Notes: a model not told the origin generated them from the letters alone. Shown: positions 46,552 through 58,643, numbered from the stretch's first letter. The stretch: 64,000 bases of DNA from Owenia fusiformis (GCA_903813345.2 CAIIXF020000002.1:7957555-8021554); one strand, 5' to 3'. Numbers and translations: made by a program.

Positions 46552-49500
46552 TTATTTACACCGTTTTGCTTTTCTTTCTGCGATTGATTTAATTACAGAA
46601 CCAGTGTCTCTGAGCAAAGAGTCAAATATCGCATCAGCAATTCGCGTTTTTACAGAAAATTCATCAGCGTCAAAATTCACAAATTCCTTTTCTTCAGTTC
46701 GTAATTCCTGCTCTAATATCCTATCTATGCGATCTTTCTTCTTTTTACCCACCCATTTGGTTCTGCTTTCCGTTTTCGTTTTTTGAACTAAACCAAGAGA
46801 TTGTAAAATCTCATTCTCCACAAGAGGACGCAATTCACAAAGTTTTGTGGGAGCTGACCTCCCTTTGAAATACTGTTTTTTGATTGGCTTAGGTTTCATC
46901 CATGTGGCATATTCATCTTCCTCATCCTCGTCCTGATAAATATCAACCATTAGCTCGCCAACCAAATCAAACACTAGGTGTTTATATGCTCGTTTGCTGT
47001 TCGCTTTCATGTCAGTGCCTCTCTCGGGTTTCAGGAAATATGGCGGAGCTTGAACGCCTTTCAGAGACTGCCTAGATATCCTTTGAGCCCAGTATACATC
47101 CAGAGCATAAGAGATAACCTTTTTCACTTCTGAGTGTTCTTCCGATACTTTCTGTAAGTTGAGTTTGTTTGACTCTTGCCTGGCCACGGAAGCTCCTTTA
47201 ACATCTGTGATTAACTCCTTTACTTCTGGTTGTTTTTCTGGTAATTTCTGTAAGTCGAGGTGGTTGGAATCTTGCCCGGAGGCCGCGGAGGCTCCTCTTC
47301 CATCACTGAGAGGGCCAGAGTAGAGAGGGGGAGACTTCCTGAGGATCCTACGTTTCCCAACTCCAAGATCACCATAAAAAAATTTTCCTGTTCATTAACT
47401 AACACAAATGAGTCCTTAAGGTCATCTTTTTGTGTTATAAAAGCATCATCAATTAGTCCCACATTTTCTTCATAATCGCACAGTAAATCTAATCTTCGAC
47501 TTAAAGAAGTGTTCGATACTTTCTGTAAGAGTTTGTTTGATTCTTCCTTGGTCTCGGGAACTCCTTTTGCATCCGAGATTAACTCATTCACTTCTGGTTG
47601 TTCTTCTGCTAATTTCTGTAAGTTGAGTTTGCTTGATTCTTCCTTGGTCACGGAATCTCCTTTTGCATCCGAGATTAACTCATTCACTTCTGGTTGTTCT
47701 TCTTGTGATTTCTGTAAGTTGAGTTTGTTTGATTCTTCCTTGGTCACGGAAACTCCTTTTGCATCCGAGATTAACTCATTCACTTCTGGTTGTCCTTCTG
47801 GTAATTTCTGTAAGTTGAGTTTGCTTGATTCTTCCTTGGTCACGGAAGCACCTTTCTCATCCGAGATTAACTCTTTCACTTCTGGTTGTCCCTCTGGTAA
47901 TTTCTGTAAGTTGAGTTTGCTTGATTCTTCCTTGGTCACGGAAATTCCTTTTGCATCCGAGATTAACTCATTCACTTCTGGTTGTTCTTCTGGTAGGCCT
48001 AATTTCTGTAAGTTGAGTTTGTTTGATTCTTCCTTGGTCACGGAAACTCCTTTTGCATCCGAGATTAACTCATTCACTTCTGGTTGTTCTTCTGGTAGGC
48101 CTAATTTCTGTAAGTTGAGTTTGTTTGATTCTTCCTTGGTCTCGGGAACTCCTTTCTCATCCGAGATTAACTCTTTCACTTCTGGTTGTCCCTCTGGTAA
48201 TTTCTGTAAGTTGAGTTTGTTTGATTCTTCCTTGGTCACGGAGACTCCTTTTGCATCCGAGATTAACTCATTCACTTCTGGTTGTTCTTCTGCTAATTTC
48301 TGTAAGTTGAGTTTGCTTGATTCTTCCTTGGTCACGGAATCTCCTTTTGCATCCGAGATTAACTCATTCACTTCTGGTTGTTCTTCTGGTGATTTCTGTA
48401 AGTTGAGTTTGTTTGATTCTTCCTTGGTCACGGAAACTCCTTTTGCATCCGAGATTAACTCATTCACTTCTGGTTGTCCTTCCGGTAATTTCTGTAAGTT
48501 GAGTTTGTTTGATTCTTCCTTGGTCACGGAAACTCCTTTTGCATCCGAGATTAACTCATTCACTTCTGGTTGTTCTTCTGGTAATTTCTGTAAGTTGAGT
48601 TTGTTTGATTCTTCCTTGGTCTCGGGAACTCCTTTCTCATCCGAGATTAACTCTTTCACTTCTGGTTGTCCCTCTGGTAATTTCTGTAAGTTGAGTTTGT
48701 TTGATTCTTCCTTGGTCACGGAAACTCCTTTTGCATCCGAGATTAACTCATTCACTTCTGGTTGTTCTTCTGGTAATTTCTGTAAGTTGAGTTTGTTTGA
48801 TTCTTCCTTGGTCTCGGGAACTCCTTTCTCATCCGAGATTAACTCTTTCACTTCTGGTTGTCCCTCTGGTAATTTCTGTAAGTTGAGTTTGTTTGATTCT
48901 TCCTTGGTCACGGAAACTCCTTTTGCATCCGAGATTAACTCATTCACTTCTGGTTGTTCTTCTGGTAATTTCTGTAAGTTGAGTTTGTTTGATTCTTCCT
49001 TGGTCTCGGGAACTCCTTTCTCATCCGAGATTAACTCTTTCACTTCTGGTTGTCCCTCTGGTAATTTCTGTAAGTTGAGTTTGTTTGATTCTTCCTTGGT
49101 CACGGAAACTCCTTTCTCATCCGAGATTAACTCTTTCACTTCTGGTTGTTCTTCTGGTAATTTCTGTAAGTTGAGTTTGTTTGATTCTTCCTTAGTCACG
49201 GGAACTCCTTTTGCATCCGAGATTAACTCATTCACTTCTGGTTGTCCTTCCGGTAATTTCTGTAAGTTGAGTTTGTTTGATTCTTCCTTGGTCACGGAGA
49301 CTCCTTGTGCATCCGAGATTAACTCATTCACTTCTGGTTGTTCTTCTGGTAATTTCTGTAAGTTGAGTTTGTTTGATTCTTCCTTGGTCACGGAATCTCC
49401 TTTTGCATCCGAGATTAACTCATTCACTTCTTGTTGTTCTTCTGGTAATTTATTGAAGTTGAGTTTGTTTGATACTTCCTTGGTCTCGGAAACTCCTTTT

Positions 49501-52500
49501 GCATCCGAGATTAACTCATTCACTTCTGGTTGTTCTTCTGGTAATTTCTGTAAGTTGAGTTCGTTTGATTCTTCCTTGGTCACGGAGACTCCTTGTGCAT
49601 CCGAGATTAACTCATTCACTTCTGGTTGTTCTTCTGGTAATTTCTGTAAGTTGACTTTGTTTGATTCTTCCTTAGTCACGGAAACTCCTTTTGCATCCGA
49701 GATTAACTCATTCACTTCTGGTTGTTCTTCTGGTAATTTCTGTAAGTTGACTTTGTTTGATTCTTCCTTGGTCACGGAAACTCCTTTTGCATCCGAGATT
49801 AACTCATTCACTTCTGGTTGTTCTTCTGGTAATTTCTGTAAGTTGACTTTGTTTGATTCTTCCTTAGTCACGGAAACTCCTTTTGCATCCGAGATTAACT
49901 CACTCACTTCTGGTTGTTCTTCTGGTAATTTCTGTAAGTTGACTTTGTTTGATTCTTCCTTGGTCACGGAAACTCCTTTTGCATCCGAGATTAACTCATT
50001 CACTTTTGGTTGTTCTTCTGGTAATCTCTGTAAGTTGAGTTTGTTTGATTCTTCCTTGGTCACGGAAACTCCTTTTGCATCCGAGATTAACTCATTCACT
50101 TTTGGTTGTTCTTCTGGTAATTTCTGTAAGTTGACTTTGTTTGATTCTTCCTTAGTCACGGAAACTCCTTTTGCATCCGAGATTAACTCATTCACTTCTG
50201 GTTGTTCTTCTGGTAATTTCTGTAAGTTGACTTTGTTTGATTCTTCCTTGGTCACGGAAACTCCTTTTGCATCCGAGATTAACTCATTCACTTTTGGTTG
50301 TTCTTCTGGTAATCTCTGTAAGTTGAGTTTGTTTGATTCTTCCTTGGTCACGGAAACTCCTTTTGCATCCGAGATTAACTCATTCACTTTTGGTTGTTCT
50401 TCTGGTAATCTCTGTAAGTTGAGTTTGTTTGATTCTTCCTTGGTCTCGGAAACTCCTTTTGCATCCGAGATTAACTCATTCACTTCTGGTTGTTCTTCTG
50501 GTAATTTCTGTAAGTTGAGTTTGCTTGATTCTTCCTTGGTCACGGAAACTCCTTTTGCATCCGAGATTAACTCATTCACTTCTGGTTGTTCTTCTGGTAA
50601 TTTATGTAAGTTGAGTTTGTTTGATTCGTCCTTGGTCACGGAAGCACCTTTCTCATCCGAGATTAACTCATTCACTTCTGGTTGTTCTTCTGGTAATTTC
50701 TGTAAGTTGAGTTTGCTTGATTCTTCCTTGGTCACGGAAACTCCTTTTGCATCCGAGATTAACTCATTCACTTCTGGTTGTTCTTCTGGTAATTTCTGTA
50801 AGTTGAGTTTGCTTGATTCTTCCTTGGTCACGGAAACTCCTTTTGCATCCGAGATTAACTCATTCACTTCTGGTTGTTCTTCTGGTAATTTATGTAAGTT
50901 GAGTTTGTTTGATTCGTCCTTGGTCACGGAAGCACCTTTCTCATCCGAGATTAACTCTTTCACTTCTGGTTGTCCCTCTGGTAATTTCTGTAAGTTGAGT
51001 TTGTTTGATTCTTCCTTGGTCACGGAGACTCCTTTTGCATCCGAGATTAACTCATTCACTTCTGGTTGTTCTTCTGGTAATTTCTGTAAGTTGAGTTTGT
51101 TTGATTCTTCCTTGGTCTCGGGAACTCCTTTCTCATCCGAGATTAACTATTTCACTTCTGGTTGTCCCTCTGGTAATTTCTGTAAGTTGAGTTTGTTTGA
51201 TTCTTCCTTGGTCACGGAAACTCCTTTTGCATCCGAGATTAACTCATTCACTTCTGGTTGTTCTTCTGGTAATTTCTGTAAGTTGAGTTTGCTTGATTCT
51301 TCCTTGGTCACGGAAACTCCTTTTGCATCCGAGATTAACTCTTTCACTTCTGGTTGTTCTTCTGGTAATTTCTGTAAGTTGAGTTTGTTTGATCCTTCCT
51401 TGGTCACGGAGACTCCTTGTGCATCCGAGATTAACTCATTCACTTCTGGTTGTTCTTCTGGTAATTTCTGTAAGTTGAGTTTGTTTGATTCTTCCTTGGT
51501 CTCGGGAACTCCTTTCTCATCCGAGATTAACTCTTTCACTTCTGGTTGTCCCTCTGGTAATTTCTGTAAGTTGAGTTTGTTTGATTCTTCCTTGGTCACG
51601 GAAACTCCTTTTGCATCCGAGATTAACTCATTCACTTCTGGTTGTTCTTCTGGTAATTTCTGTAAGTTGAGTTTGCTTGATTCTTCCTTGGTCACGGAAA
51701 CTCCTTTTGCATCCGAGATTAACTCATTCACTTCTGGTTGTTCTTCTGGTAATTTCTGTAAGTTGAGTTTGTTTGATTCTTCCTTGGTCACGGAGACTCC
51801 TTGTGCATCTGAGATTAACTCTTTCACTTCTGGTTGTTCCTCTGGTAATTTCTGTAAGTTGAGTTTGTTTGATTCTTCCTTGGTCACGGAGACTCCTTGT
51901 GCATCCGAGATTAACTCTTTCACTTCTGGTTGTTCCTCTGGTAATTTCTGTAAGTTGAGTTTGTTTGATTCTTCCTTGGTCACGGAGACTCCTTTTGCAT
52001 CCGAGATTAACTCATTCACTTCTGGTTGTTCTTCTGGTAATTTCTGTAAGTTGAGTTTGTTTGATTCTTCCTTGGTCACGGAGACTCCTTGTGCATCCGA
52101 GATTAATTCTTTCACTTCTGGTAGTTCTCCTGGTAATGTATGGAAGTTGAGTTTGTTTGATTCTTCCTTGGTCACGGAAACTCCTTTTGCATCCGAGATT
52201 AACTCATTCACTTCTGGTTGTTCCTCTGGTAATTTCTGTAAGTTGAGTTTGTTTGATTCTTCCTTGGTCACGGAGACTCCTTTTGCATCCGAGATTAACT
52301 CTTTCACTTCTGGTTGTTCCTCTGGTAATTTCTGTAAGTTGAGTTCGTTTGATTCTTCCTTGGTCACGGAAACTCCTTTTGCATCCGAGATTAACTCATT
52401 CACTTCTGGTTGTTCCTCTGGTAATTTCTGTAAGTTGAGTTTGTTTGATTCTTCCTTGGTCACGGAAACTCCTTTTGCATCCGAGATTAACTCATTCACT

Positions 52501-55500
52501 TCTGGTTGTTCTCCTGGTAATGTATGGAAGTTGAGTTTGTTTGATTCTTCCTTGGTCACGGAAACTCCTTTTGCATCCGAGATTAACTCATTCACTTCTG
52601 GTTGTTCCTCTGGTAATTTCTGTAAGTTGAGTTTGTTTGATTCTTCCTTGGTCACGGAGACTCCTTTTGCATCCGAGATTAACTCTTTCATTTCTGGTTG
52701 TTCCTCTGGTAATTTCTGTAAGTTGAGTTCGTTTGATTCTTCCTTGGTCACGAAAACTCCTTTTGCATCCGAGATTAACTCTTTCACTTCTGGTTGTCCC
52801 TCTGGTAATTTCTGTAAGTTGAGTTCGTTTGATTCTTCCTTGGTCACGGAAGCTCCTTTTGCATCCGAGATTAACTCATTCACTTCTGGTTGTTCCTCTG
52901 GTAATTTCTGTAAGTTGAGTTTGTTTGATTCTTCCTTGGTCACGGAGACTCCTTTTGCATCCGAGATTAACTCTTTCATTTCTGGTTGTTCCTCTGGTAA
53001 TTTCTGTAAGTTGAGTTCGTTTGATTCTTCCTTGGTCACGAAAACTCCTTTTGCATCCGAGATTAACTCTTTAACTTCTGGTTGTCCCTCTGGTAATTTC
53101 TGTAAGTTGAGTTCGTTTGATTCTTCCTTGGTCACGGAAGCTCCTTTTGCATCCGAGATTAACTCATTCACTTCTGGTTGTTCCTCTGGTAATTTCTGTA
53201 AGTTGAGTTTGTTTGATCCTTCCTTGGTCACGGAAGCTCCTTTTGCATCCGAGATTAACTCATTCACTTCTGGTTGTCCTTCCGGTAATTTCTGTAAGTT
53301 GAGTTCGTTTGATTCTTCCTTGGTCACGGAAGCTCCTTTTGCATCCGAGATTAACTCATTCACTTCTGGTTGTCCCTCTGGTAATTTCTGTAAGTTGAGT
53401 TCGTTTGATTCTTCCTTGGTCACGGAAGCTCCTTTTGCATCCGAGATTAACTCATTCACTTCTGGTTGTTCCTCTGGTAATTTCTGTAAGTTGAGTTTGT
53501 TTGATCCTTCCTTGGTCACGGAAACTCCTTTTGCATCCGAGATTAACTCATTCACTTCTGGTTGTCCCTCTGGTAATTTATGTAAGTTGAGTTTGTTTGA
53601 TCCTTCCTTGGTCACGGAGACTCCTTTTGCATCCGAGATTAACTCATTCACTTCTGGTTGTCCTTCCGGTAATTTCTGTAAGTTGAGTTTGTTTGATTCT
53701 TCCTTGGTCACGGAGACTCCTTTTGCATCCGAGATTAACTCATTCACTTCTGGTTGACCTTCTGGTAATTTCTGTAAGTTGAGTTTGTTTGATTCTTCCT
53801 TGGTCTCGGGAACTCCTTTCTCATCCGAGATTAACTCTTTCACTTCTGGTTGTCCCTCTGGTAATTTCTGTAAGTTGAGTTTGTTTGATTCTTCCTTGGT
53901 CACGGAAACTCCTTTTGCATCCGAGATTAACTCATTCACTTCTGGTTGTTCTTCTGGTAATTTCTGTAAGTTGAGTTTGCTTGATTCTTCCTTGGTCACG
54001 GAAACTCCTTTTGCATCCGAGATTAACTCATTCACTTCTGGTTGTTCTTCTGGTAATTTCTGTAAGTTGAGTTTGTTTGATTCTTCCTTGGTCACGGAGA
54101 CTCCTTGTGCATCTGAGATTAACTCTTTCACTTCTGGTTGTTCCTCTGGTAATTTCTGTAAGTTGAGTTTGTTTGATTCTTCCTTGGTCACGGAGACTCC
54201 TTGTGCATCCGAGATTAACTCTTTCACTTCTGGTTGTTCCTCTGGTAATTTCTGTAAGTTGAGTTTGTTTGATTCTTCCTTGGTCACGGAGACTCCTTTT
54301 GCATCCGAGATTAACTCATTCACTTCTGGTTGTTCTTCTGGTAATTTCTGTAAGTTGAGTTTGTTTGATTCTTCCTTGGTCACGGAGACTCCTTGTGCAT
54401 CCGAGATTAATTCTTTCACTTCTGGTAGTTCTCCTGGTAATGTATGGAAGTTGAGTTTGTTTGATTCTTCCTTGGTCACGGAAACTCCTTTTGCATCCGA
54501 GATTAACTCATTCACTTCTGGTTGTTCCTCTGGTAATTTCTGTAAGTTGAGTTTGTTTGATTCTTCCTTGGTCACGGAGACTCCTTTTGCATCCGAGATT
54601 AACTCTTTCACTTCTGGTTGTTCCTCTGGTAATTTCTGTAAGTTGAGTTCGTTTGATTCTTCCTTGGTCACGGAAACTCCTTTTGCATCCGAGATTAACT
54701 CATTCACTTCTGGTTGTTCCTCTGGTAATTTCTGTAAGTTGAGTTTGTTTGATTCTTCCTTGGTCACGGAAACTCCTTTTGCATCCGAGATTAACTCATT
54801 CACTTCTGGTTGTTCTCCTGGTAATGTATGGAAGTTGAGTTTGTTTGATTCTTCCTTGGTCACGGAAACTCCTTTTGCATCCGAGATTAACTCATTCACT
54901 TCTGGTTGTTCCTCTGGTAATTTCTGTAAGTTGAGTTTGTTTGATTCTTCCTTGGTCACGGAGACTCCTTTTGCATCCGAGATTAACTCTTTCATTTCTG
55001 GTTGTTCCTCTGGTAATTTCTGTAAGTTGAGTTCGTTTGATTCTTCCTTGGTCACGAAAACTCCTTTTGCATCCGAGATTAACTCTTTCACTTCTGGTTG
55101 TCCCTCTGGTAATTTCTGTAAGTTGAGTTCGTTTGATTCTTCCTTGGTCACGGAAGCTCCTTTTGCATCCGAGATTAACTCATTCACTTCTGGTTGTTCC
55201 TCTGGTAATTTCTGTAAGTTGAGTTTGTTTGATTCTTCCTTGGTCACGGAGACTCCTTTTGCATCCGAGATTAACTCTTTCATTTCTGGTTGTTCCTCTG
55301 GTAATTTCTGTAAGTTGAGTTCGTTTGATTCTTCCTTGGTCACGAAAACTCCTTTTGCATCCGAGATTAACTCTTTAACTTCTGGTTGTCCCTCTGGTAA
55401 TTTCTGTAAGTTGAGTTCGTTTGATTCTTCCTTGGTCACGGAAGCTCCTTTTGCATCCGAGATTAACTCATTCACTTCTGGTTGTTCCTCTGGTAATTTC

Positions 55501-56935
55501 TGTAAGTTGAGTTTGTTTGATCCTTCCTTGGTCACGGAAGCTCCTTTTGCATCCGAGATTAACTCATTCACTTCTGGTTGTCCTTCCGGTAATTTCTGTA
55601 AGTTGAGTTCGTTTGATTCTTCCTTGGTCACGGAAGCTCCTTTTGCATCCGAGATTAACTCATTCACTTCTGGTTGTCCCTCTGGTAATTTCTGTAAGTT
55701 GAGTTCGTTTGATTCTTCCTTGGTCACGGAAGCTCCTTTTGCATCCGAGATTAACTCATTCACTTCTGGTTGTTCCTCTGGTAATTTCTGTAAGTTGAGT
55801 TTGTTTGATCCTTCCTTGGTCACGGAAACTCCTTTTGCATCCGAGATTAACTCATTCACTTCTGGTTGTCCCTCTGGTAATTTATGTAAGTTGAGTTTGT
55901 TTGATCCTTCCTTGGTCACGGAGACTCCTTTTGCATCCGAGATTAACTCATTCACTTCTGGTTGTCCTTCCGGTAATTTCTGTAAGTTGAGTTTGTTTGA
56001 TTCTTCCTTGGTCACGGAGACTCCTTTTGCATCCGAGATTAACTCATTCACTTCTGGTTGACCTTCTGGTAATTTCTGTAAGTTGAGTTTGTTTGATTCT
56101 TCCTTGGTCACGGAAGCTCCTTTTGCATCCGAGATTAACTCATTCACTTCTGGTTGTTCTTCTGATAATTTCTGTAAGTTGAGTTTGTTTGATTCTTCCT
56201 TGGTCACGGAAGCTCCTTTTGCATCCGAGATTAACTCATTCACTTCTGGTTGTTCTTCTGATAATTTCTGTAAGTTGAGTTTGTTTGATCCTTCCTTGGT
56301 CACGGAAGCTCCTTTTGCATCCGAGATTAACTCATTCACTTCTGGTTGTTCTTCTGATAATTTCTGTAAGTTGAGTTTGTTTGATCCTTCCTTGGTCACG
56401 GAAGCTCCTTTTGCATCCGAGATTAACTCATTCACTTCTGGTTGTCCTTCCGGTAATTTCTTTAAGTTGAGTTTGTTTGATTCTTCCTTGGTCACGGAGA
56501 CTCCTTTTGCATCCGAGATTAACTCATTCACTTCTGGTTGACCTTCTGGTAATTTCTGTAAGTTGAGTTTGTTTGATTCTTCCTTGGTCACGAAAACTCC
56601 TTTTGCATCTGTGATTAACTCCTTTACTTCTGGTTGTTTTTCTGGTAATTTTTGTAAGTCAAGGTGGTTGGAATCTTGCTTGGAGGCGGAAGCTCCACTA
56701 TCATCACTGAGAGGGCCAGAGTAGAGAGGGGGAGGCTTCCTGAGGATCCTACGTTTCCCAACTCCAAGATCACCATAAAATCTTTCTTCCTGTTCATTTT
56801 CGAACACTATGCTGTCAGTAACGCCATCATTTTGTGTTTTGGAGCCATCGACAATCAGTCCGACATTTTCTTCATAATCGCACAGTAAACCTAATCTCCG
56901 ACTCGAAGAAGTACTGGTTTCTTGCTTCAAAGAAA
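46552..56935 (-). CDS. CEP350-like C-terminal tail protein with a ~95-unit 32-residue repeat array; interrupted by one stop and one frameshift
   Basis: The exon opens at a strong acceptor (TATTTTCAG, 56936-56944). It encodes a unique segment with LLCDYEENVGLI and GVGKRRILRK, then ~95 repeats of about 32 residues (consensus LPEEQPEVNELISDAKG plus VSVTKEESNKLNLQK). A second copy of the unique segment follows, then a ~210-residue tail. The tail (VFDLVGEL, WMKP, KKKKDRIDRILEQELRTEE, FVNFDADE, IADAIFDSLL) matches the C-terminus of the centrosomal protein CEP350 as I know the family. CEP350 itself is ~3100 aa with a CAP-Gly domain, not seen here. Two breaks are visible: TAG at 51147-51149 in place of GAG in one repeat, and a 1-nt loss in an A/T run at about 47377-47384. 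Beyond that run the correct frame continues without stops to 46552. The repeat unit is acidic (net about -3), with no Cys or Trp. Confidence 0.7.
47220..47515 (-). repeat. 3' copy of the unique segment flanking the repeat array (frameshifted)
   Basis: It matches 56640-56935 in order: LCDYEENVGLI, a variable ~25-residue stretch, EQE, VGKRRILRK, PPLYSGPLSD, QDSNHLDLQKLPEKQPEVKE. A single-base loss after GAACAGGAAA puts the last part out of frame with the array. Confidence 0.8.
51457..56064. repeat. 2304-bp (24-unit) tandem duplication inside the array
   Basis: 51457-53760 and 53761-56064 read the same at every point I compared, including rare variants (GCATCTGAG, GGTAATGTATGG, CTCTTTAACTTC) in the same order. 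The deduced proteins also look identical. The join is seen at 53750-53765 (GGTTGACCTTC). Confidence 0.85.
56640..56935 (-). repeat. 5' copy of the unique segment flanking the repeat array (in frame)
   Basis: This copy lies directly after the exon's acceptor and reads in frame into the first repeat unit. Its ERFYGDLGVGKRRILRK stretch shows what the frameshifted 3' copy should encode. Confidence 0.8.
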
Positions 56936-57043
56936 CTGAAAATACAGTTAAAGTATATCTTAGTAAATGGTGGTCCAAAAAGTGAAGCCTTGCATTAAGC
57001 CATATCTCAGTTATTATCCACATTAATGGGATAAGGTTCTCAC

Positions 57044-57132
57044 GTGTTCAGAGGAAGATCTAATTTTCTGTAGACACCATAAAGGTCTCTTTGTCTGAAA
57101 TCTTGAAGAAGTTCCATGACATCGACAGACAT
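57044..57132 (-). CDS. tentative first coding exon of the CEP350-like gene
   Basis: On the minus strand an ATG with an in-frame stop just upstream opens 29 codons (MSVDVMELLQDFRQRDLYGV, then YRKLDLPLN) ending at a GTGAGA donor. The phase does not fit the strong acceptor at 56936, but it fits the weaker in-exon AG before TACTTCTTC, and a donor after TTATG would fit the strong one. It is offered as a candidate only. Confidence 0.35.
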
Positions 57133-58405
57133 GCCTGATTAACCCTAATGTCTGCAACCTTTTTTAACACTGTACTAAGTCGCTCTTCGATTCTTATTAC
57201 TTGTCAGATTTCATTATTCTGGGTATTGTTGTAACCCTTATCAGAGACATACTAGTATAAACATTTTATATGTCTCTACCCTTATTCAATAACCTCTTCG
57301 TTTAAAAAAAATGGGAAAGCATAGGTCAAAACGAGGTCAACTGACCTAGGGGTGTATATTTTGACATTTTGTGATAAATTGTCTATTTTCTTTCACAATG
57401 ATTTTTTGTTGCCAAAAAATGCTTCGCTGCCTTTAAGATAATCTATTATATTTCGAATAAAACTAAAACCATGGTAAATGCTTTTCTAGGAACAGAAGTT
57501 ACACACTTTTAAAGATAGTAGGTATCGCGAAATCCCATTGAAATCAATGTAACGTGAAATTGAATAGTCAGTATTTTCAAGTTCAGCTTATTTTTGTCTT
57601 TCGTAATCATATTTCAGGATGTACAACAAATGCCAATAAGTAATGCAGATGTATGAATGTTTCACTCGGTATTGTTCCAATATAATTTCGGTCCACGATG
57701 TTGCCTAGCAACCACCTAGCAACAGCACAAACAACGAAATAGTGAAATTGAAAAATTTTGGGTAGGGGAGAATAAAAAATATATATCTAAAATTTGGAAG
57801 AAGGTAACATCATAATTCTGGTACTACAGCGTGCATGAACATTTGGGAATATGCAAAAAGTCGAAGGTATTCATCAAGTAGTTTTTTAAATAATCCACTT
57901 TTCTCTCAAATCCGTGAAGAGAACGCGTTTCTCGACTACATGGCGATTGACTGTTTTTTACGTTTAAAAATTCATAACACAGTCAATTAGTGGCTCGATT
58001 TTCATTAAAAGAAGCACTTTGGAAAGATAATTCAATATGCTAAATTATCATTTATCGAACAGAGCAAGAATCATCTTTTTTATTTTCTAGAGCATTAGAA
58101 ACAAAGTAACAATGAAAATTTTGTGAATTTCAATTTTATTGGCATCAAGTTCCAACTATCATAACTTTGCCTCTCTACCCCCAATCACCTTGGTTTTTAC
58201 GCCAAAAAGTGTCTCATATCTGTGGCTCAAGTTAAAAAAAGATAACGGAGGCGCAAACAAGTGCAAAAAGTACTCTAGAAAAAAATCGAGAGGGGGTCGA
58301 ATTGAACCCCCCCCCCCCAAGCCCCTGCAGACATTTATGTTTAATGGTTGATGTGCCCCATCCATGCCCCAGCTCGGGTTTAATGCCAATATTTATCTTC
58401 TGGGG
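57133..58405. other. intergenic, no gene recognised
   Basis: The stretch is AT-rich with a C-run at 58307-58318. No frame on either strand has protein-like sequence. Upstream exons of the CEP350-like gene would be expected here on the minus strand, but none is visible. Confidence 0.45.
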
Positions 58406-58407
58406 CC

Positions 58408-58643
58408 GTGAATTCGTACGATCCCCAATCCAATCCGTATAAATTTTATCTTTTGGGATAAATCTTGGTTTACTGAATTCGATTATATATGTGGTGAATT
58501 CGGACGATCCGAGGATTATAAGGGGGAATCAGCAAGATTTATCCAATTTGCATTGGAATTCGGATAAATTTTCTTCAAAAAGTAATCCACCTCTCTCGAT
58601 TGATATTGATCCTGAGATTAATCCGAGGATCGTACGAATTCAC
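58408..58643. mobile_element. short inverted-repeat element (GTGAATTCGTACGATCC ends)
   Basis: GTGAATTCGTACGATCC at the left end has its exact inverse at the right end. A variant of the same motif (GTGAATTCGGACGATCCGAG) lies inside at about 58494. Confidence 0.6.

Larger units (their letters stand above)
47200..56660 (-). repeat. 96-bp coding minisatellite, about 95 units
   Basis: Near-perfect 96-bp units run from about 47520 to 56660. Two units are 102 bp, with an extra TAGGCC adding Gly-Leu at about 47996 and 48095. More diverged units lie at both outer edges (for example around 47160-47250). Because 96 is divisible by 3 the frame is kept. Variant units (DEKG/DAKG/DAQG, EEQ/EGQ, VSV/ASV/VPE) form ordered blocks rather than random mixtures. 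Confidence 0.95.

Noticed and set aside
47509-56541. Very long plus-strand frames (2082, 760 and 152 codons) encoding Ser/Phe/Cys-rich repeats
   Set aside because: They are the antisense of the minus-strand repeat array. The minus frame runs into a recognisable CEP350-like tail, while the plus frames have no such link.
56936-57023. Start codon at 57023 for the repeat protein
   Set aside because: A strong polypyrimidine/AG acceptor at 56936-56944 lies between it and the conserved sequence, so that stretch is probably intron.
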